NCBI RefSeq assembly: GCF_029852145.1
Contig: NC_079974.1
Coordinates: 23,538,082-23,602,081, forward strand
Source of the DNA: Microplitis mediator
Lineage: Eukaryota; Arthropoda; Insecta; Hymenoptera; Braconidae
Direction: 5' to 3'
Length of the DNA stretch: 64,000 bases
Within the stretch, counting starts at the first letter, position 1. Each line of letters starts with the position of its first letter. The translations under genes and the position numbers were made by a program. Of the stretch, positions 1 to 13,625 are shown piece by piece. The notes beneath the pieces were generated by a model. That model was not told where the DNA came from and did not search any database. It was given only the letters and a program-made list of their open reading frames with translations.

Positions 1-389
1 AAAGTGTAATGTGGATACGTCACGGGCCAGGATTGAGACCTTACTCTTTGACGATACGTTGACCCCCGATGTTATTTTTCTCTCTGCTGACGCTTATTTG
101 TCTCTAGGTACTGCTGGGAAATTGCTGACGAGTGAAAAATCTATGTACTTCGTGCCTTAGAGCTACTTTTATACAGATATATATGCGGTGGTTTGTCTTT
201 ACCCAGTCAGGTGGCACTGGACAACTCGCGCCTCTCGCAATAGCTGCTCGATTCAATGCATTTATAACTTACAGCTGTATTTCCAATGGCGTCAATCTCT
301 GAGTAGGTTTTTTTAATTTTTTATCACTTTCTTATAAATATGTCATAATATTTCACATATTAACGAAATTATTTTTTCAAATCGGTGTA
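1..389. other. AT-rich unique sequence
   Basis: No gene or repeat recognised. Confidence 0.5.
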
Positions 390-1269
390 GGGGAGATCGG
401 GTACGGCGGACCCCTAATCCGCTAATAATTTTTTGTGGCTTTTGAGTACCGGGTAGTCGTTTTTTCCAACCAAAAATATTTGTATTGAAGAGGGAATTTG
501 TAAATTACATCCAACTCATAAATTCAGACTTTTTGCACGCCTCGGACGCGATAGCGGGAGAGGTTGTGCTCTATAATCGACTTGTCGTGAAAACGGGATT
601 TTCCTACTTTTAATCATTTCTGCTAATTTCATAAATCACCTCTATGGAAAAAAAAGTACACCAATGTCTAGAGAAAATTCTAAAGAATAATTTGGATTTA
701 ATTAAAAATTTCATTTAGCTACACTATAATAAGAAAAAAATTATTTAACATGAGACTAGTTGGACGTCAATTGGGATGTCCGTGTGTGAGCAAGATATCT
801 CTCGAAAAACTCAATTAATCAGTCCAATTTTTTTTTCAATCGCTTCAGATTTTAGTAGAATTTAAGCCTTTTAAATATTACTACTGTAGTCCTTCTCGTT
901 CATTTATTATCAATTAAAAACTGAAAACTGATTATGTTTACTAACGCTCAATCCGCCATTTTTCCCCCACAAATATAAGTCGGCATGATTATCATGAAAC
1001 TTTGCTGATATTACAAGGCTCCACTTTACCATCAGATAATTTTTTTTTTTTTTTATTATATCGTGTGACAAATCGACTTGCCAACTGTTATCCAATTAAC
1101 TAAATTAAAAAAAAAAATAAGGAATATCTAGATGTTTATTAAAAAATTTTGTAATAAAGAAAAAACATTAATAATTAATTTTATTGTAATATGAGCGTTC
1201 GAGGCGTGCACTTTTGGATTTTCCAAATTTTGTTTAATTTTTTGGGGATTGTCGTGACCTGGTCTCCCC
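390..1269. mobile_element. GGGGAG-ended element with TA duplication, split by an insertion
   Basis: Ends GGGGAGATCGGG and (reverse complement) GGGGAGACCAGG form imperfect inverted repeats, flanked by TA at 388-389 and 1270-1271. Most of its length is a later insertion of the GCACGCCTCG family (535-1230). No transposase frame is present. Confidence 0.65.
535..1230 (+). mobile_element. GCACGCCTCG family, long subfamily, copy 1 (Helentron-associated-like)
   Basis: Starts at GCACGCCTCGGACGCG and ends with CGAGGCGTGC plus about 20 more bases that form the hairpin TTTGGA/TCCAAA. The inverted repeat is therefore terminal on the left but subterminal on the right. It contains the family's central AATGGCGG block (read on the minus strand at about 952-961). 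It is nested in the GGGGAG element at 390-1269. A short minus-strand frame here is not a gene. Confidence 0.75.
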
Positions 1270-2176
1270 TAATTATTAATCAATGATCACTGATTATAAA
1301 ATTATCTATACTTACTTGACGCTGTTTTGTAAATAACTACAAAGTTTAATATTCAAATAGAGTTTATGCTGGACGTAGTATTTTCTGCAATAAAATTTTA
1401 TCAATAAAATCGATCGAGGGAATTTAGTAGGAAAGCATCGGCCGTATACGGTATCAAGTGCTCCAGTAGCTTGCTCACTTTTATCCTCAATATTTACTTT
1501 GACTTTACGTGTTCAGAAGCGGTCCGCGTTTGTTTACCAACTCATTGTCTCTATTGTTTCATGCACTTTTTCCTCTTTATGAAAAAAAATATAAAAAAAT
1601 CTTTGTCTATTTTTATTTTTTATTCTACATAGCGAGTAATTATACCGTTTCATATCCGTATTCATTAAAAAATATAAAAAATTCAGTTAAATTTTTTACA
1701 ATGGATCTTCTAGTCTATTTTATATACATTATATTTTTTTTTTATCATTGTAAGCATTCCGGTGAAATATCTAGTGCAGAGATGAAGAAAGGAGCAAAAA
1801 ATAAATGAAGCGTAGCTCGGGAAGTAATTTAGCAATTTACCATTACCGGTAAATTGCACTAACGAGTTATATGCATCAACCGTTATTAGAACAAGATTAC
1901 TCGACTAGCATTTGGATCTTAGATCTCGGAAATTTATCAGTTTCTCCGGGTGCTGGTCTTATAGCCGTTAATTTGTTTAATTCGTCTCTCTGTTTCCATC
2001 TTTAGCTGATGAGTCTCGATGCTTGCAGACATCCGTCAGTGAATTCAGACGAATTAAGAAATTAGATGAGTCGAATTAGTAGTAGGATTCCTTGATCCTT
2101 ATTTACCAGGACTATAATTTATCTAATAATATTCCTCATTTTTATTCATATATCATCATTCATAAATAATAAAAAA
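1270..2176. other. Spacer between inverted GCACGCCTCG copies
   Basis: AT-rich. A 99-codon frame (1509-1808) is low-complexity Phe/Tyr/Lys with no recognisable product. Confidence 0.5.
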
Positions 2177-2871
2177 AAATTTGGAAAATCCAAAAGTGCA
2201 CGCCTCGAACGCTCATATTACAATAAAATTAATTATTAATGTTTTTTCTTTATTACAAAATTTTTTAATAAACATCCAGACATTCCTTTTTTTTTTTTTT
2301 TAATTAGTTAATTAGATAACAGTTGGCAAGTCGATTTGTCACACGATATAATAAAAAAAAAAAAAATTATCTGATGGTAAAGTGGAGCCTTATAATATCA
2401 GCAAAGTTTCATGATAATCATGCCTACTTATATTTGTGGGGGAAAAATGGCGGATTAAGCATTAGTAAACATAATCAGTTTTCAGTTTTTAATTGATAAT
2501 AAATGAACGAGAAGGACTACAGTAGTAATATTTAAAAGGCTTAAATTCTACTAAAATCTGAAGCTATTAAAAAAAAATTGGACTGATTAATTGAGTTTTT
2601 CGAGAGATATCTTGCTCACACACGGACATCCCAATTGGCGTCCAACTAGTCTCATGTTAAATAATTTTTTTCTTATTATAGTGTAGCTAAATGAAATTTT
2701 TAATTAAATCCAAATTATTCTTTAGAATTTTCTTAAGACATTGGTGTACTTTTTTTTCCACAGAGGTGATTTATGAAATTAGCAGAAATGATTAAAGGTA
2801 AGAAAATCCCGCTTTCACGACAAGTCGATTATAGAGCACAACCTCTTCCGCTATCGCGTCCGAGGCGTGCA
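2177..2871 (-). mobile_element. GCACGCCTCG family, long subfamily, copy 2
   Basis: Nearly identical to the copy at 535-1230 but in the opposite orientation, starting with AAATTTGGAAAATCC and ending at CGAGGCGTGC. The two copies form a 695-bp inverted repeat with a 946-bp spacer. Confidence 0.8.
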
Positions 2872-5276
2872 ATAAACATAATCAAAAATATTATCAGTAA
2901 GGCCAAGAATTTGGTTTTTTTAAAAGGAAGAGATAAAAGATGGGAGGAGCTGAATTTCTGATTGCTTGAATTCTTATAGATTTGTATTTGTTTATTTGCA
3001 TGGAGTGAAAAGAGCGATGAAACAAAAATAAGTTTAATCAATGCAAAAGAAATATACTAGTCACATAATCATATATATTTGTAATCTTGATGTGGAACTT
3101 CGTTGGTTGAAACTCTAAAATATGCAGTCAACTACATTTTGAATGAATAGAAGCTGCCCAGCGTGCAAATCATGTTCCAATTAAAGAAAAATTTTTTAAT
3201 CCGTCGGCTAAAGTAATATCAGCTAAAATATTTGCAAAATAATACCCTTAGTTTAAATTCATTCAAAATACAGTGCTATTCATTCAAATTATACTGCTTT
3301 AGATTTCTAAAAATTTTCAACATTTCGGTCAGTCCTGACCGAGCGTCAATCATAAATTTTTTTAACATTCGTGGCCTCTTTTACCTCAGAGTCAACTTCT
3401 TCTAGGTTTTTTTTTACCCCGTGTTTCTGTATTCTTAATAAATTTGGCCTTCTATAGAATGCATTAGTTTGTGAATTGTCCACAGAGTGATTAATGTTAC
3501 GTAGTATAAATTCAAGTATGTGTATATGTGTATAAATATATAGTAGTAGTACAGTAGCAGTAGTAGTAGAGATGGTAAAACAACCAAAGGGTTTTGCTAT
3601 TCGGACTTGTGAGTATCATTTTGTATTTCTCACGCCTTAATAGTTTCACGTACATGCTATTCGTTCCACTATTTTGCATACGTATATATATACAAAATGT
3701 ATTTTGATATAATTTATACTAGGTTCGCCCAAGTTATTTCCATGCCAAGCTATTGAAATCCATAATATTTCATATAATAATTAAATATACAAAAAATTAT
3801 AAATTTAAATCAGTTTAAAATTGAAATAAAAAAAATGAATGTTTCATATGAATCTACGATCCAATTAAAAGTTTTGATGAGTTACAGTATTTGTTACCGA
3901 TAATTATATTTCAAATGAATTCCAGCTGTGAGCTGGACACTAGAAGTCAGAAAAAATTTGAACCATATATATGTACTTTTTTATTTTCATAAATTTTGTT
4001 GTTGTTGTTGTCTTAATAAAAAGTTTTATTTTATATAAAGACTCGAGTCTAAATAGTGCGCAATTGGTTTTATGACAATAACAGCGACAACAACAACAAT
4101 TTATAAGTTTTCTACTAAATTTATAAAGTTGTACAGTGCAATTTATTCTCACCAGGTCTTGGGTACCAAATATGTACCCGACTATCCAAGTACACTTAAA
4201 ATATACTAGTCGGATATAAAATATTACCGTCATCTATAAGTTGAGAAAATTTTTACTCGAAATTTTAACAGAAACCCAAATGATTATTTTGATAACTTCA
4301 CGGCTTAAAAAAAATTTTTGAAGACTTGCAGAGAGCGATAGCTTTCGTTTTATAAAAAATTTTATTTTCCCATTGGGAAGTTTAAATAGAAGAAAGTGGG
4401 TAGATCTAAAAAATATATCAGTCGGGTCTTTGGATCACAAGTTATCGAGGATCTCTAGAGGCCTCAAAGGACATCAGGAAATCGGGTGAAATCGGGTAAA
4501 ATCTGATATCATCTCGTGGTGGCTGAGTCTCCCAGTAGACTTGGCCTCGCCGAGAACCATCGCTCCCCCTCGAAGTTGTACATGTATCTAGTGTTACGTA
4601 GCTTCTGCTGCCGGACCTGTCTAATACTTTAGCAGCACTTGTTTGCTCCGCAAGCACCAGATAACCGGGTTGGCTTGGGTCCAACTTCTCCGCACTCTTT
4701 GCTTCATAAGCTCGCTATTCCAAATTTATACACATCTACATCTGGGAAAAAAAATTTAAAACTTTAATGGAAAAATTTAAACTTCAAAAGGAGCGAAGTT
4801 TTTATTTTATATTTCCCAAATGTTGTTATTATTAGTGTTTGTAGATATTAAATTTGTTGATCGCGAAATTAGTGAACATAATTTTGTATTGAACGAATGA
4901 GCTAATCGAGCTGCTCCATCATTAGATCTGAGTGGTTTGCACATGCGAGAAGCTTTGAAGATACGTTCATGCTACTGGCATTAGCAAATTTTATCCAGAT
5001 AACTGGATATTCCATTCGTTTGATCAAGTTTATGTACGGCCAAATTTTATGATTAAACCTGGTTAGTTCTCCTTGTGGTGGATTACAGTGATATGAATAG
5101 ATATCTAGTTTAGAACAAGTTGTCTGTCCCCATTATCCACTACGCTGCACATCGGAAACAAAATTACAATATTTGTCATAATTTTAAATCCTAATTAAAC
5201 TTTCAGTGTCGCGATGCTAATTTCGCTGTGATAAAAAAATCTGTTGCTGATGAATATTTATTGATTCACGGAAACA
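2872..5276. other. Mostly unique AT-rich DNA
   Basis: Holds an AGT-rich microsatellite (about 3540-3570) and the minus-strand open frame at 4442-4714; nothing else supported. Confidence 0.5.
4442..4714 (-). other. Unrecognised open frame that might be an exon
   Basis: A 90-codon stretch open on the minus strand, bounded by TAG at 4715-4717 and TAA at 4442-4444, in a locally GC-richer segment with no repeat match in the window. The composition is varied and protein-like (Ser, Arg, Asp, Pro rich), unlike the low-complexity frames elsewhere. It has no ATG at its 5' side and no convincing acceptor in frame: the strong pyrimidine-tract acceptor at 4742-4743 would read into the TAG. I do not recognise the product; it may be a terminal exon, an exon relic or chance. 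Confidence 0.2.
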
Positions 5277-5413
5277 TTATTCTCGTCTGAAATGCTATGG
5301 TGTCATAGTATACATTCCCATAGTAATTTTTCCATGTGTTTATTTCAATTTCCATCAGATAGCCACCATAATCCGGATTTACTATGACACCATAACATTT
5401 TAGACGAGAATAA
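5277..5413. mobile_element. Short TTATTCTCGTCT hairpin element
   Basis: 137 bp, ends TTATTCTCGTCTGAAATG and the inverse of TTATTCTCGTCTAAAATG; the second segment TATGGTGTCATAGTA is also inverted on the right. No coding capacity. Confidence 0.65.
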
Positions 5414-6808
5414 AAATAATTTTACACCTTTTTGGCGGCGGGAAACCAAAAGAGCGTAAAAAAATTCAAAATTAGTGTTTTTTCATTTCTCGATAAAAAA
5501 GACTATCGTGTCCTTTCAATGGTTTCTTTGCTAGGATACGCCCTCATGTCATCTGTAATGGGATATATTTTTATCTCAAGATCGGCATAAAAAAAATTTA
5601 GTTTAATTGAGTAATTTTTTTTTCTGCTTTTTTTGTGAAAATTATATAATTTATTTTAGATAATTCGTGAGTCACTAACAGTATTTAGTTGGAAAATTTA
5701 TTAATGCGAATTGTGGCTCTATAAAAAAAGAAAAAAAAATTATGAATTTATTGATATGGACATGTCGCTGTTACTCGCATTAGATTATTTTTTGTGAGGA
5801 CGCCCTACTTCTACGGGTCTCATAAATATGATTAGTCGTGAGTATAATTATGAAAAAATTGTATTATCTACGAAAATCCATTTTTCACTTTAAATAAAAA
5901 ATTTAATTAATTCATTAAACGTCAATTTTTTATTTCTAACTTTTGTATGAGTAATAACGAGAAAAAATTATCAGAATATCGATAAAATGTTCGTTAAAAA
6001 ATAACATGAGATGTATTGTTGAGTTGTGGCTGTTGTTTTTAAAATTAATTAATAGACGGATACGGAATTGAACACAAAATACAAAAATAAATGAATGCAA
6101 ATATTTGTAAGCTAACGAGCTATGTTTGTGTTTATCGGTAGTTTTTATTATTGTATTTCCGGTCGTATTTTCGTCAGATTGTGAATATGTTTTATCAAGT
6201 GGGTCAGTTTAAAATACAAATTTTAAAAATATATGAAAGGTTAAAAATACATTTGTCAAATTTAATCGATGAAATTTGTATGGACTTTTTTCCGTTGCCC
6301 ATTTTTATATATCACACATTTATTTTTATTATGTCACTTTATATTTCACCTGTTTATCAATAAAAAATTGCATATCAGTTATTGGAAATATTATTCAAAT
6401 ATAATTGTTGATAGCTTACTCCGATAAAATGCATTTTTATTTCGTTTTTTAATTTAATTAATAAATTTTATTTGTTATTTGAATCACTAAAGTTTGTAAG
6501 TTTATGAAAAAAACGCAGCTCTGGTAATATAATTTAATAATACGACATACCGACTTTTACTGTAACTGAGCGATAAAAAACTTTAAACACTGCCGCAATG
6601 TGGTTAAAATAAAACTTTAAGTAATTACTTAGTGACTGAAAATATTGTTATGTATTTTTTAAAAAATAAAAAAAATAATAATAATTCATGAGTCTAGATT
6701 TTCCTAGAGCTTAAGCGTTAATAATTTGTATTATTAGAATAATAGGGTAAATTTTACTCTAGCTGTATGTCGTCATACAATTAGATAAATTTATTAAATT
6801 TGGTACCA
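5414..6808. other. AT-rich unique sequence
   Basis: No coding or repeat signal beyond homopolymer runs. Confidence 0.5.
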
Positions 6809-7707
6809 CCCGCATGGAAAAGCTATATATTGTTAAAAGTATATAAAAAAATATATCGTGCATATGTGATAAATATATAGCGGCAAAAATATCGATATTG
6901 AAAAATATATGTTTTTTACATATATTGGATTATATATTTATCATAATATATTTACTTGTATATAATGTTTTGTATTTTTCTATATATATTATCTCATATA
7001 ATGCTCAATATATTCTTATCATATATGGATAGTATATATATAATTTATAAGTATAATATAATAAACTTGATATATATATCCATATATTTTGACTCATATA
7101 ATTAGTGGTATATGGTCTCTATATAATTGATTATATATGAAAGAATTTATATGATTAAATATATGGTTCGCGGTATATTGGAATTATATTTTTCCAGTAT
7201 ATTAAAACTTATATTTTTCGCAATATATTTAAAATTTTATTTTTTAATATACTTTTTCAATTTCTACACAATCCCACAAAAAAAAGTCAAATTTGTTATT
7301 TTTTCTCCTTCTTTTCATTGACCTTATATTTACTGGCAATAACCTAAGAAAAGTAAAAAAAGTGCCATATATTTTACAATATATTGGAAACCATATATTT
7401 CGCAATATATTGGAAAACATATATAAAAAATATAAAAAATACTATATATTAATTAATATACTACCTCCAATATAATATGTCAATATAAAAAAGATATATT
7501 AAAATATATGTAAAACATACATAAAAAGTCATATATTGATAAATATATTGATAATATATTCTAGCAATATATTTTTATTCAATATATTATCATATATTAA
7601 TACGGCAAAAATATAAATATTATTTTATATACTGTACAATATATCACATCATAATTTTCATATATTTTATCATATATATTTTCACATATAAAGTTTTTTC
7701 ATGCGGG
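6809..7707. mobile_element. ATATATGG word-array element, copy 1
   Basis: 899 bp, ends CCCGCATGGAAAAG inverted as TTTTTTCATGCGGG. Flanks CA and CG (a 2-bp duplication would need one change). The interior is dozens of variants of ATATATGG/CATATATT in both orientations around a core near 7260-7350 that lacks the word. The frames inside are low-complexity accidents. Confidence 0.8.
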
Positions 7708-8585
7708 CGTCGAAAATCTCTCAAGTTAAGTATGTGCTTATTAATGGTTTCATACTTTCGTTAATTCATTGTGACGAGGTTAATACCGTCGACTCCCATT
7801 AATACTGGCCCTTAAAAAAAGTATGCGCAGAAACAGTGCGCATCTACATGCGCCGCGCATGCGCGAAAAAAATTCTAAGAAAGCGATCATTTGATGAGTC
7901 TGAATTTCAAGAATTTGCCGCCCAAATTTGAATTTGAAATTAAAATTTGAAATTTTCGACTCGAGTACAGAAAAATTCGCGCTCTTTTCATTTTTAACGA
8001 AAAAACGATCAGAATATTAATACTACTAACTGATTTAATTATTTATCTACAACCAATGCAAATATTGATAATAATTATAATAATTGTTATTATTATTGCT
8101 TGTAATGAGTAATATAAATATAGACCATAGAATATAGACAGAGTTGTTTGTCTCAATTAAATATAACCCGAGCTCGCAAGCACAATTTGTCGTAGCAATA
8201 ATCGAAAAGTATCGACATCGAATACAATAGCAGACTGCACAATACTAATTCAAATATAATTATATAAAACCCGATAATCTAATTGTTATTGAGTATGCTA
8301 ATTTAATTTAATTGTTAATCTAAAATGTTACGTGCGCGAAAACAATACCCAAAGTTATCGTTGCAGTTAACACACAAGCGCTTCCAGATAGAGAGAGAAA
8401 GCGAATAACTTTTATTAAAATAATGTTTTATGTACTAGTTTATTCATTATATTGTACGATGGAGGATATATTATTATATGAAAGTTACGAATAATAACAA
8501 CACTAGCCAACTACCTCCACACCGTTACGTGCAGTACTTTTGTGAGCGCATACATAACAGTTTCGCAGGTACAATCTCGAGCTTA

Positions 8586-8620
8586 TTATTATTATTGTTG
8601 TTATTATTATTATTACTATA
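8586..8620. repeat. (TTA)n microsatellite with TTG interruptions
   Basis: Run of TTA triplets with two TTG units. Confidence 0.9.
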
Positions 8621-9083
8621 TATAGATATATACATAGTGAAGAGTTTCAGAAGTTAAGATGTTAAGTTTAAATAAACTCTTGTCTGCCATCGGATAGATA
8701 ATCATAAACTTGTTAGCTATAGTTATGTTGACGAAGATCTACTTAAAAATAAATTATTTTTTATTTTCGCTGCAGTAGCGCAGGGGGGGGGGAGTCAATT
8801 TTTTCTGCCGCCAACTGATTCTTGTCAATTTATTTTTTGAAATAATTAAATTATTTTTTATTTTATTTAAAATCAATTAAATTCCGATTAAAAAAAAAAA
8901 AACACGTCAAGATTGCCGACGTTAACGATCAAATGGCAGTAACGACCAAACAAAATAACGAAATATCTCAACGAGAATTTTCGAGCGCTAAATCCGAGAG
9001 AATTTTTATCCAATTGTCAGCCATGTTCAGTAATCAATACTCGAGGACTTGAAGCCCTCGGAAATAAAAAATATCCAATGGCT

Positions 9084-9110
9084 CTGATGATGATGATGAT
9101 GACGATGATA
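9084..9110. repeat. (ATG)n microsatellite
   Basis: Run of GAT triplets with one GAC. It produces a poly-Met frame that is not evidence of coding. Confidence 0.9.
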
Positions 9111-12100
9111 GGAGTACAGGGAGGAAAGGAAAAATTAATGGATAAAAAAGCGGCAAGTTGCCAGAAGGTGATGCTCATCTCTCAACAATTCCTATCCCTC
9201 GCAACTTCCATTCACTGCCGCTACACTTTGCTCTACTCTTGTCACGACCTCTTGACTTGGAGCTGCTAACACCCCTGCTGACGTGTGAAACACTCGAGTA
9301 TATTCGCTATATCCGTACTATTCTGAATCTCAACATTCACTTATTGTCAGTCGATCACATAAAGCTCACATTTGTTCTCCCGTCACTTTATTTATTCTTA
9401 CAAAGAATTTAATTTGAACCAAAATATATTTGTATTCTTCACTGACTCCCTGACAACAACATCCTAGACAGGAAAAATTTCTCAGACCGCTGAGGATTTT
9501 TATTTCTCTTGACGTTTGACGGGTTACTAGTTTTCAGTTTTATTCCGCCATCCGCTGTCATGATAGAAATTCAAAATAAAAAAAAGTCTTGACAGATAGT
9601 TTGTAATCAGTTGAATCATCGTGTATATTTTACGGGATTTTATGATATTTAATGGCAATAAAAAATTTTTTACGATGACACGTTTATCTATCACGTTATT
9701 CGGTGACAATAAAAAATTAGATTTACGAAAATATTTGTCAGGATGAAAAAATTATTTTATGTAGAACGCCATTAATCGCGGGATATATTGTCAATATATA
9801 TGTATATATATTTGGGTGTTTATATATATAGGTAGCCAGTGATTTCCCAAATGACCTTCATTGCTCTAGCGTATTTTTTCCAAAACTTTATCCGCGCAAT
9901 ACATTTGCCGGATATGCATTTAAATAAACACGAGTTGAAGTTTCGTGAGATAAAAATACTTTTGGATACACAAACTCCAAAAGACGGAGGATAAATAAAA
10001 TCAACGTCTAGAAAAATATTTCACTGCAACTGTATCAGTATACACAGTTGTCTCGCTTTTTATTTAAGATTTTTTCCCGGGATAATACAATGGAGTTCTC
10101 ATTTTGACAGACAACAAATATCAAGATCGTTACTAACGACGATGTTATATATTACCGTACATGTATATGTATACTTTTTTTGCTTTGGAACAAAAGAAAC
10201 ATGAATAAGATGTACATTTGTCTGATATTCTATCCATCGATTTTATTTCTTGCCGAGTAACAAATGTTCATATTTTATGATATTATATCATGAATTTTGA
10301 ATAAATTATTATTATTATTTTAGTGATAAAGAAAATGTAGAGGAAGGGGTGGCTCCTAAAGTTTCTCGTAAATTTAAATTACGCGATGCAAAAAGGCGCC
10401 ACTAATTTTTGTTCTAGCAAAATAGAGGTTAAGAGACAAATTTTGATTATTTCGCATCGTATTGGCAACAAATTTTAATTTTTGGAAACAAAAATTTAAA
10501 TTGACGTTTTTATTTTCGCGAGTTGATTTCGCCCCCCGCACAAAAAATATATAAATAACATATATGTCCCATATAGTCGATACATTGATGCATATATGTC
10601 ATATATATATTTTTTTGTGTGGGCCTCCCCCTCCCGTTTGCTAAATAAGATAGATATAAAGTAATAGAAGATATAAATGAAAATGTAACGATTAACAGAA
10701 GGAAGGACATAAAGGATGTGAGTAGATGAGGGCGAGAGAACGGAAGTGGCGAACAAGGCTTTCGAGGTAGAGAGAGACATGACAGTGCGCTGGAATAAGT
10801 CAAGTGAAAATACCAGTGGTATGGTGATAAAGTATTGTGTGCGCACAGCCACCCGTAATTGTCACGTAATAACAGTCCTGAACGGCCGACGTAAACGTTC
10901 CTAAATTGCTCTTTTAATTGGGGTACATCGGTACATATGTGTAGGACCGGGTAATGGAGGGCCGAGGGAGCACAATAATACGCTAAATGTTTAAATGTTC
11001 CGACGCACAGCGCGACCTGTGTCAGTTCATCACATCCGTGTCCTCAGCGCTAATGCATTGTCGATTTTACAGACCATCAACATAACGATCCATCCATCAC
11101 TCGAAAATTTTGTACAAATTACACACACGACAAACTCTTTAACGATTCAAAATTATAATGTCGCTGTTAATTTATTCAAATGTTTGTCTCAATTAAACGG
11201 ATTTCATTTTTTACTTTTTTAGTCGATTTAATCCCCAATAAATGCAATTGTCAATTTTAATTTATTTTCAAATATTCAATTTTTTTTCTTAAGTAAATTT
11301 ATTTATATAGGAAATGGGAAAAAAAATTAAGTACGAAATTACAAAAAAAAAGAATTTATTTTTTGCTACACTACGTGCTACATGATTACACAATCTGTTA
11401 TTCCACGGGATATTAAACACACCGGGAGTTTATGTTATGTATACATGTACAAAAGCTTGCTGCGCTGATTATAAAAAGACTGAGTTATATATAAATATAT
11501 ATAAGCATACAGAACTCGTGTACTTTAAAATCTATAAATTGGCGGCAATAAAATATCTCTATAAAAATCCCACAGCCCATAAATCCTGAGACATTAATAC
11601 AAAAATTTAAATCGTCACCTTTATTTATATCCGAGTATCGGAATTAACGTTTAACAACACCGCGATTAATTAAATAATAAATAACATAAGATTAATGAGT
11701 TTAATTATAATTATTTATCGACGTATAGTAATACCCGTGTAGGTGAATAAAAATAAAAAATAAAGTAGCTGAGGTAACCGGATCAATAGACTTCTCTAGT
11801 TACTCCGGTATTCCGGTACTCTGGTACTCGTTACTGGTGTACCTTTCATTTCACTAGTAGTATATGTAAGTATTACGTCGGACATACTTTCACAGTGAAT
11901 CTTACCAATTAGTGCGTGTAATTTGACACAGAGGACTTTTAACGAACAAGGCATTAACTTTATTAACTTTATTGGCTGCACAATTTCAAACTCAATTTTA
12001 TTCGGGTAATTAAATTAGTTTTTTAATTAATTATTTGTTTATTCAATTAGGGAAGAGGATTAAAATAAACTCTTTTTTTTTACTTATGTTTCAAGTAATT

Positions 12101-12264
12101 GAACCAAATTCACAGTTTTCATAAAAAATTTTTTTTGGCGGCCAGAAAAAAAAGTCAACAAAATTTTGAACAGAGTTAACTTTGGAAAAATTATAATAAA
12201 TTTTATAAATGACAGATGCGTTTTGAGACAGAAGTTTTTTTACCCACCCTCTACCCCCCTACAA

Positions 12265-12929
12265 CCCATACAAAGTTTGGAAATTGGCCCGAGATTGGGC
12301 CATTACTAGGCCAAGAATGTCGATTAATGGCTCAGCAATGGAAATTTTCATTGGCCGATAAACGGCTTATAGTCGGGATGATAACCTCGGCCCATTAATG
12401 GCGCTCGACTATCGGCCGATTAATGGTAGCCAGCAATCAGCCAAGCAAGCAAATAGATTTAATTAATAAAAAATTTTATTTTTATTATCCTAGTAGAATT
12501 CATGATCATTAACGTTTAAACTATTTAAGTGGGGTAAATGATGTGAAAAAAACTTGGTGAAAATTTTGCTGGGCTCTGGGCGCGAACTGCCGTCCCTCTG
12601 ATTGCTGGGTCTGAACACTGGCTACTGGACGAACCTACTAATGTTGAGCTGATACTTTAATATGATCTACTTATTCAGTCTACTTCAACAACAATCAATC
12701 ATGGAACACTGATTCACCAACAGTAGCCCAACGTTGCGAACCGATAATCGGCCAGTCGTAAGCAGCCATTCATTGGCCAGCCATCGGCAGCGTCGTTTAA
12801 AAAATTAAACGGCTGCTAGTAATTAACCAGGTTTGGGCCATTACTAATTGCCAATGCTTGGCCGACTGACGGCAGTCAGACATCGGCCGATCTACGGCAT
12901 TTTTTCCATTAACGGCGACTTTGTATGGG
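12265..12929. mobile_element. GGCCGATTAATGG word-array element with tRNA-like core
   Basis: 665 bp, ends CCCATACAAAGT inverted as ACTTTGTATGGG, AA on both flanks. Arms consist of ATTAATGGCC/ATCGGCCGAT words. The core holds a tRNA-like segment (12571-12640). The palindromic vocabulary is GC-richer than its surroundings. Confidence 0.8.
12571..12640 (-). other. tRNA-like sequence (degenerate) inside the element core
   Basis: On the minus strand TAGCCAGTG is close to a Pol III A box and AGTTCGCGCCC is close to a B box (GGTTCGANTCC). Between them CAATCAGAGGGACGG resembles the anticodon arm and variable region of tRNA-derived repeats. No full cloverleaf or clear anticodon can be drawn, so it is not called as a functional tRNA. 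Confidence 0.4.
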
Positions 12930-13625
12930 AATGAAGAGTCAATTTATTTACGAGCCAAGACAATTAAAAAATTAAACCATCAAATATCCAACGAGGGTTG
13001 TCTTAAATTCAAATTGGATGTAACTGAAGAAAAGTAGTGGCAGTAGCAGGTGTAGCGCGTATTATAATTCAGTGGCTGTTGCTGCGTGATTGGCTGGGGG
13101 TGGGGTGGGTATGGGGATTATATATAGCTGAAAGTATAAAGCCAATCAGTAACACAATCACGTAACGGGTATTTTGGATTCTACTGGCTAAAGCTTCGCG
13201 TCATATCCAGAGAGACGAAAATGGGAAAATGCTCTTCATTGTTGTCAGTGTAATCTTCTTTTGTTCACTATACAACTACTCCGTCTAATGGATCACTGTG
13301 TGAGTGTTATGTATATATATAACTGTTGTACAACTTTCGGAGTAGAGAGTTTACGCGGCGCAATGTTGATGCTTCCAATCCCGTGTATCTCTGATCTCGT
13401 GGGTCTATGCGGTCACTGACTTTTTTATCATTTTTTTCCCAATCCTTTTTGTTTGAATGATATGTGGTTGCACTTTGCAACCACTTTTTATGCATCTCTA
13501 CATTTTAAAAGTTATATTTAACGTGCATCGAATCAAATAGTTTCCACACTTAATATCATTTACATTTTATTTTGTCTTTAGTGCCATTGATGAAAGAAAA
13601 TTCACGCCTAGGATTTAACTATCTA
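12930..13625. other. Intergenic stretch with a possible promoter
   Basis: Contains the TATA/TCAGT pair at 13119-13150 and a perfect 9-bp-arm hairpin GTGGTTGCA/TGCAACCAC at 13464-13484. Confidence 0.4.
13119..13150 (+). promoter_or_regulatory. Possible TATA/TCAGT core promoter
   Basis: TATATATAG at 13119-13127 is followed 27-29 bp later by TCAGT (13146-13150). ATTGGC and CCAATCA (CCAAT-like) motifs flank it. The first ATG downstream is at 13221, but its frame closes after ten codons, so no coding exon is supported. An alternative TATAAAG lies at 13135. Confidence 0.25.

Larger units (their letters stand above)
7708..12264. other. Long stretch without recognised genes
   Basis: Two trinucleotide microsatellites (8586, 9084). 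GC rises locally at 9160-9300 and 10700-11060, but no frame there is recognisable and no promoter/exon pair is convincing. Confidence 0.5.
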
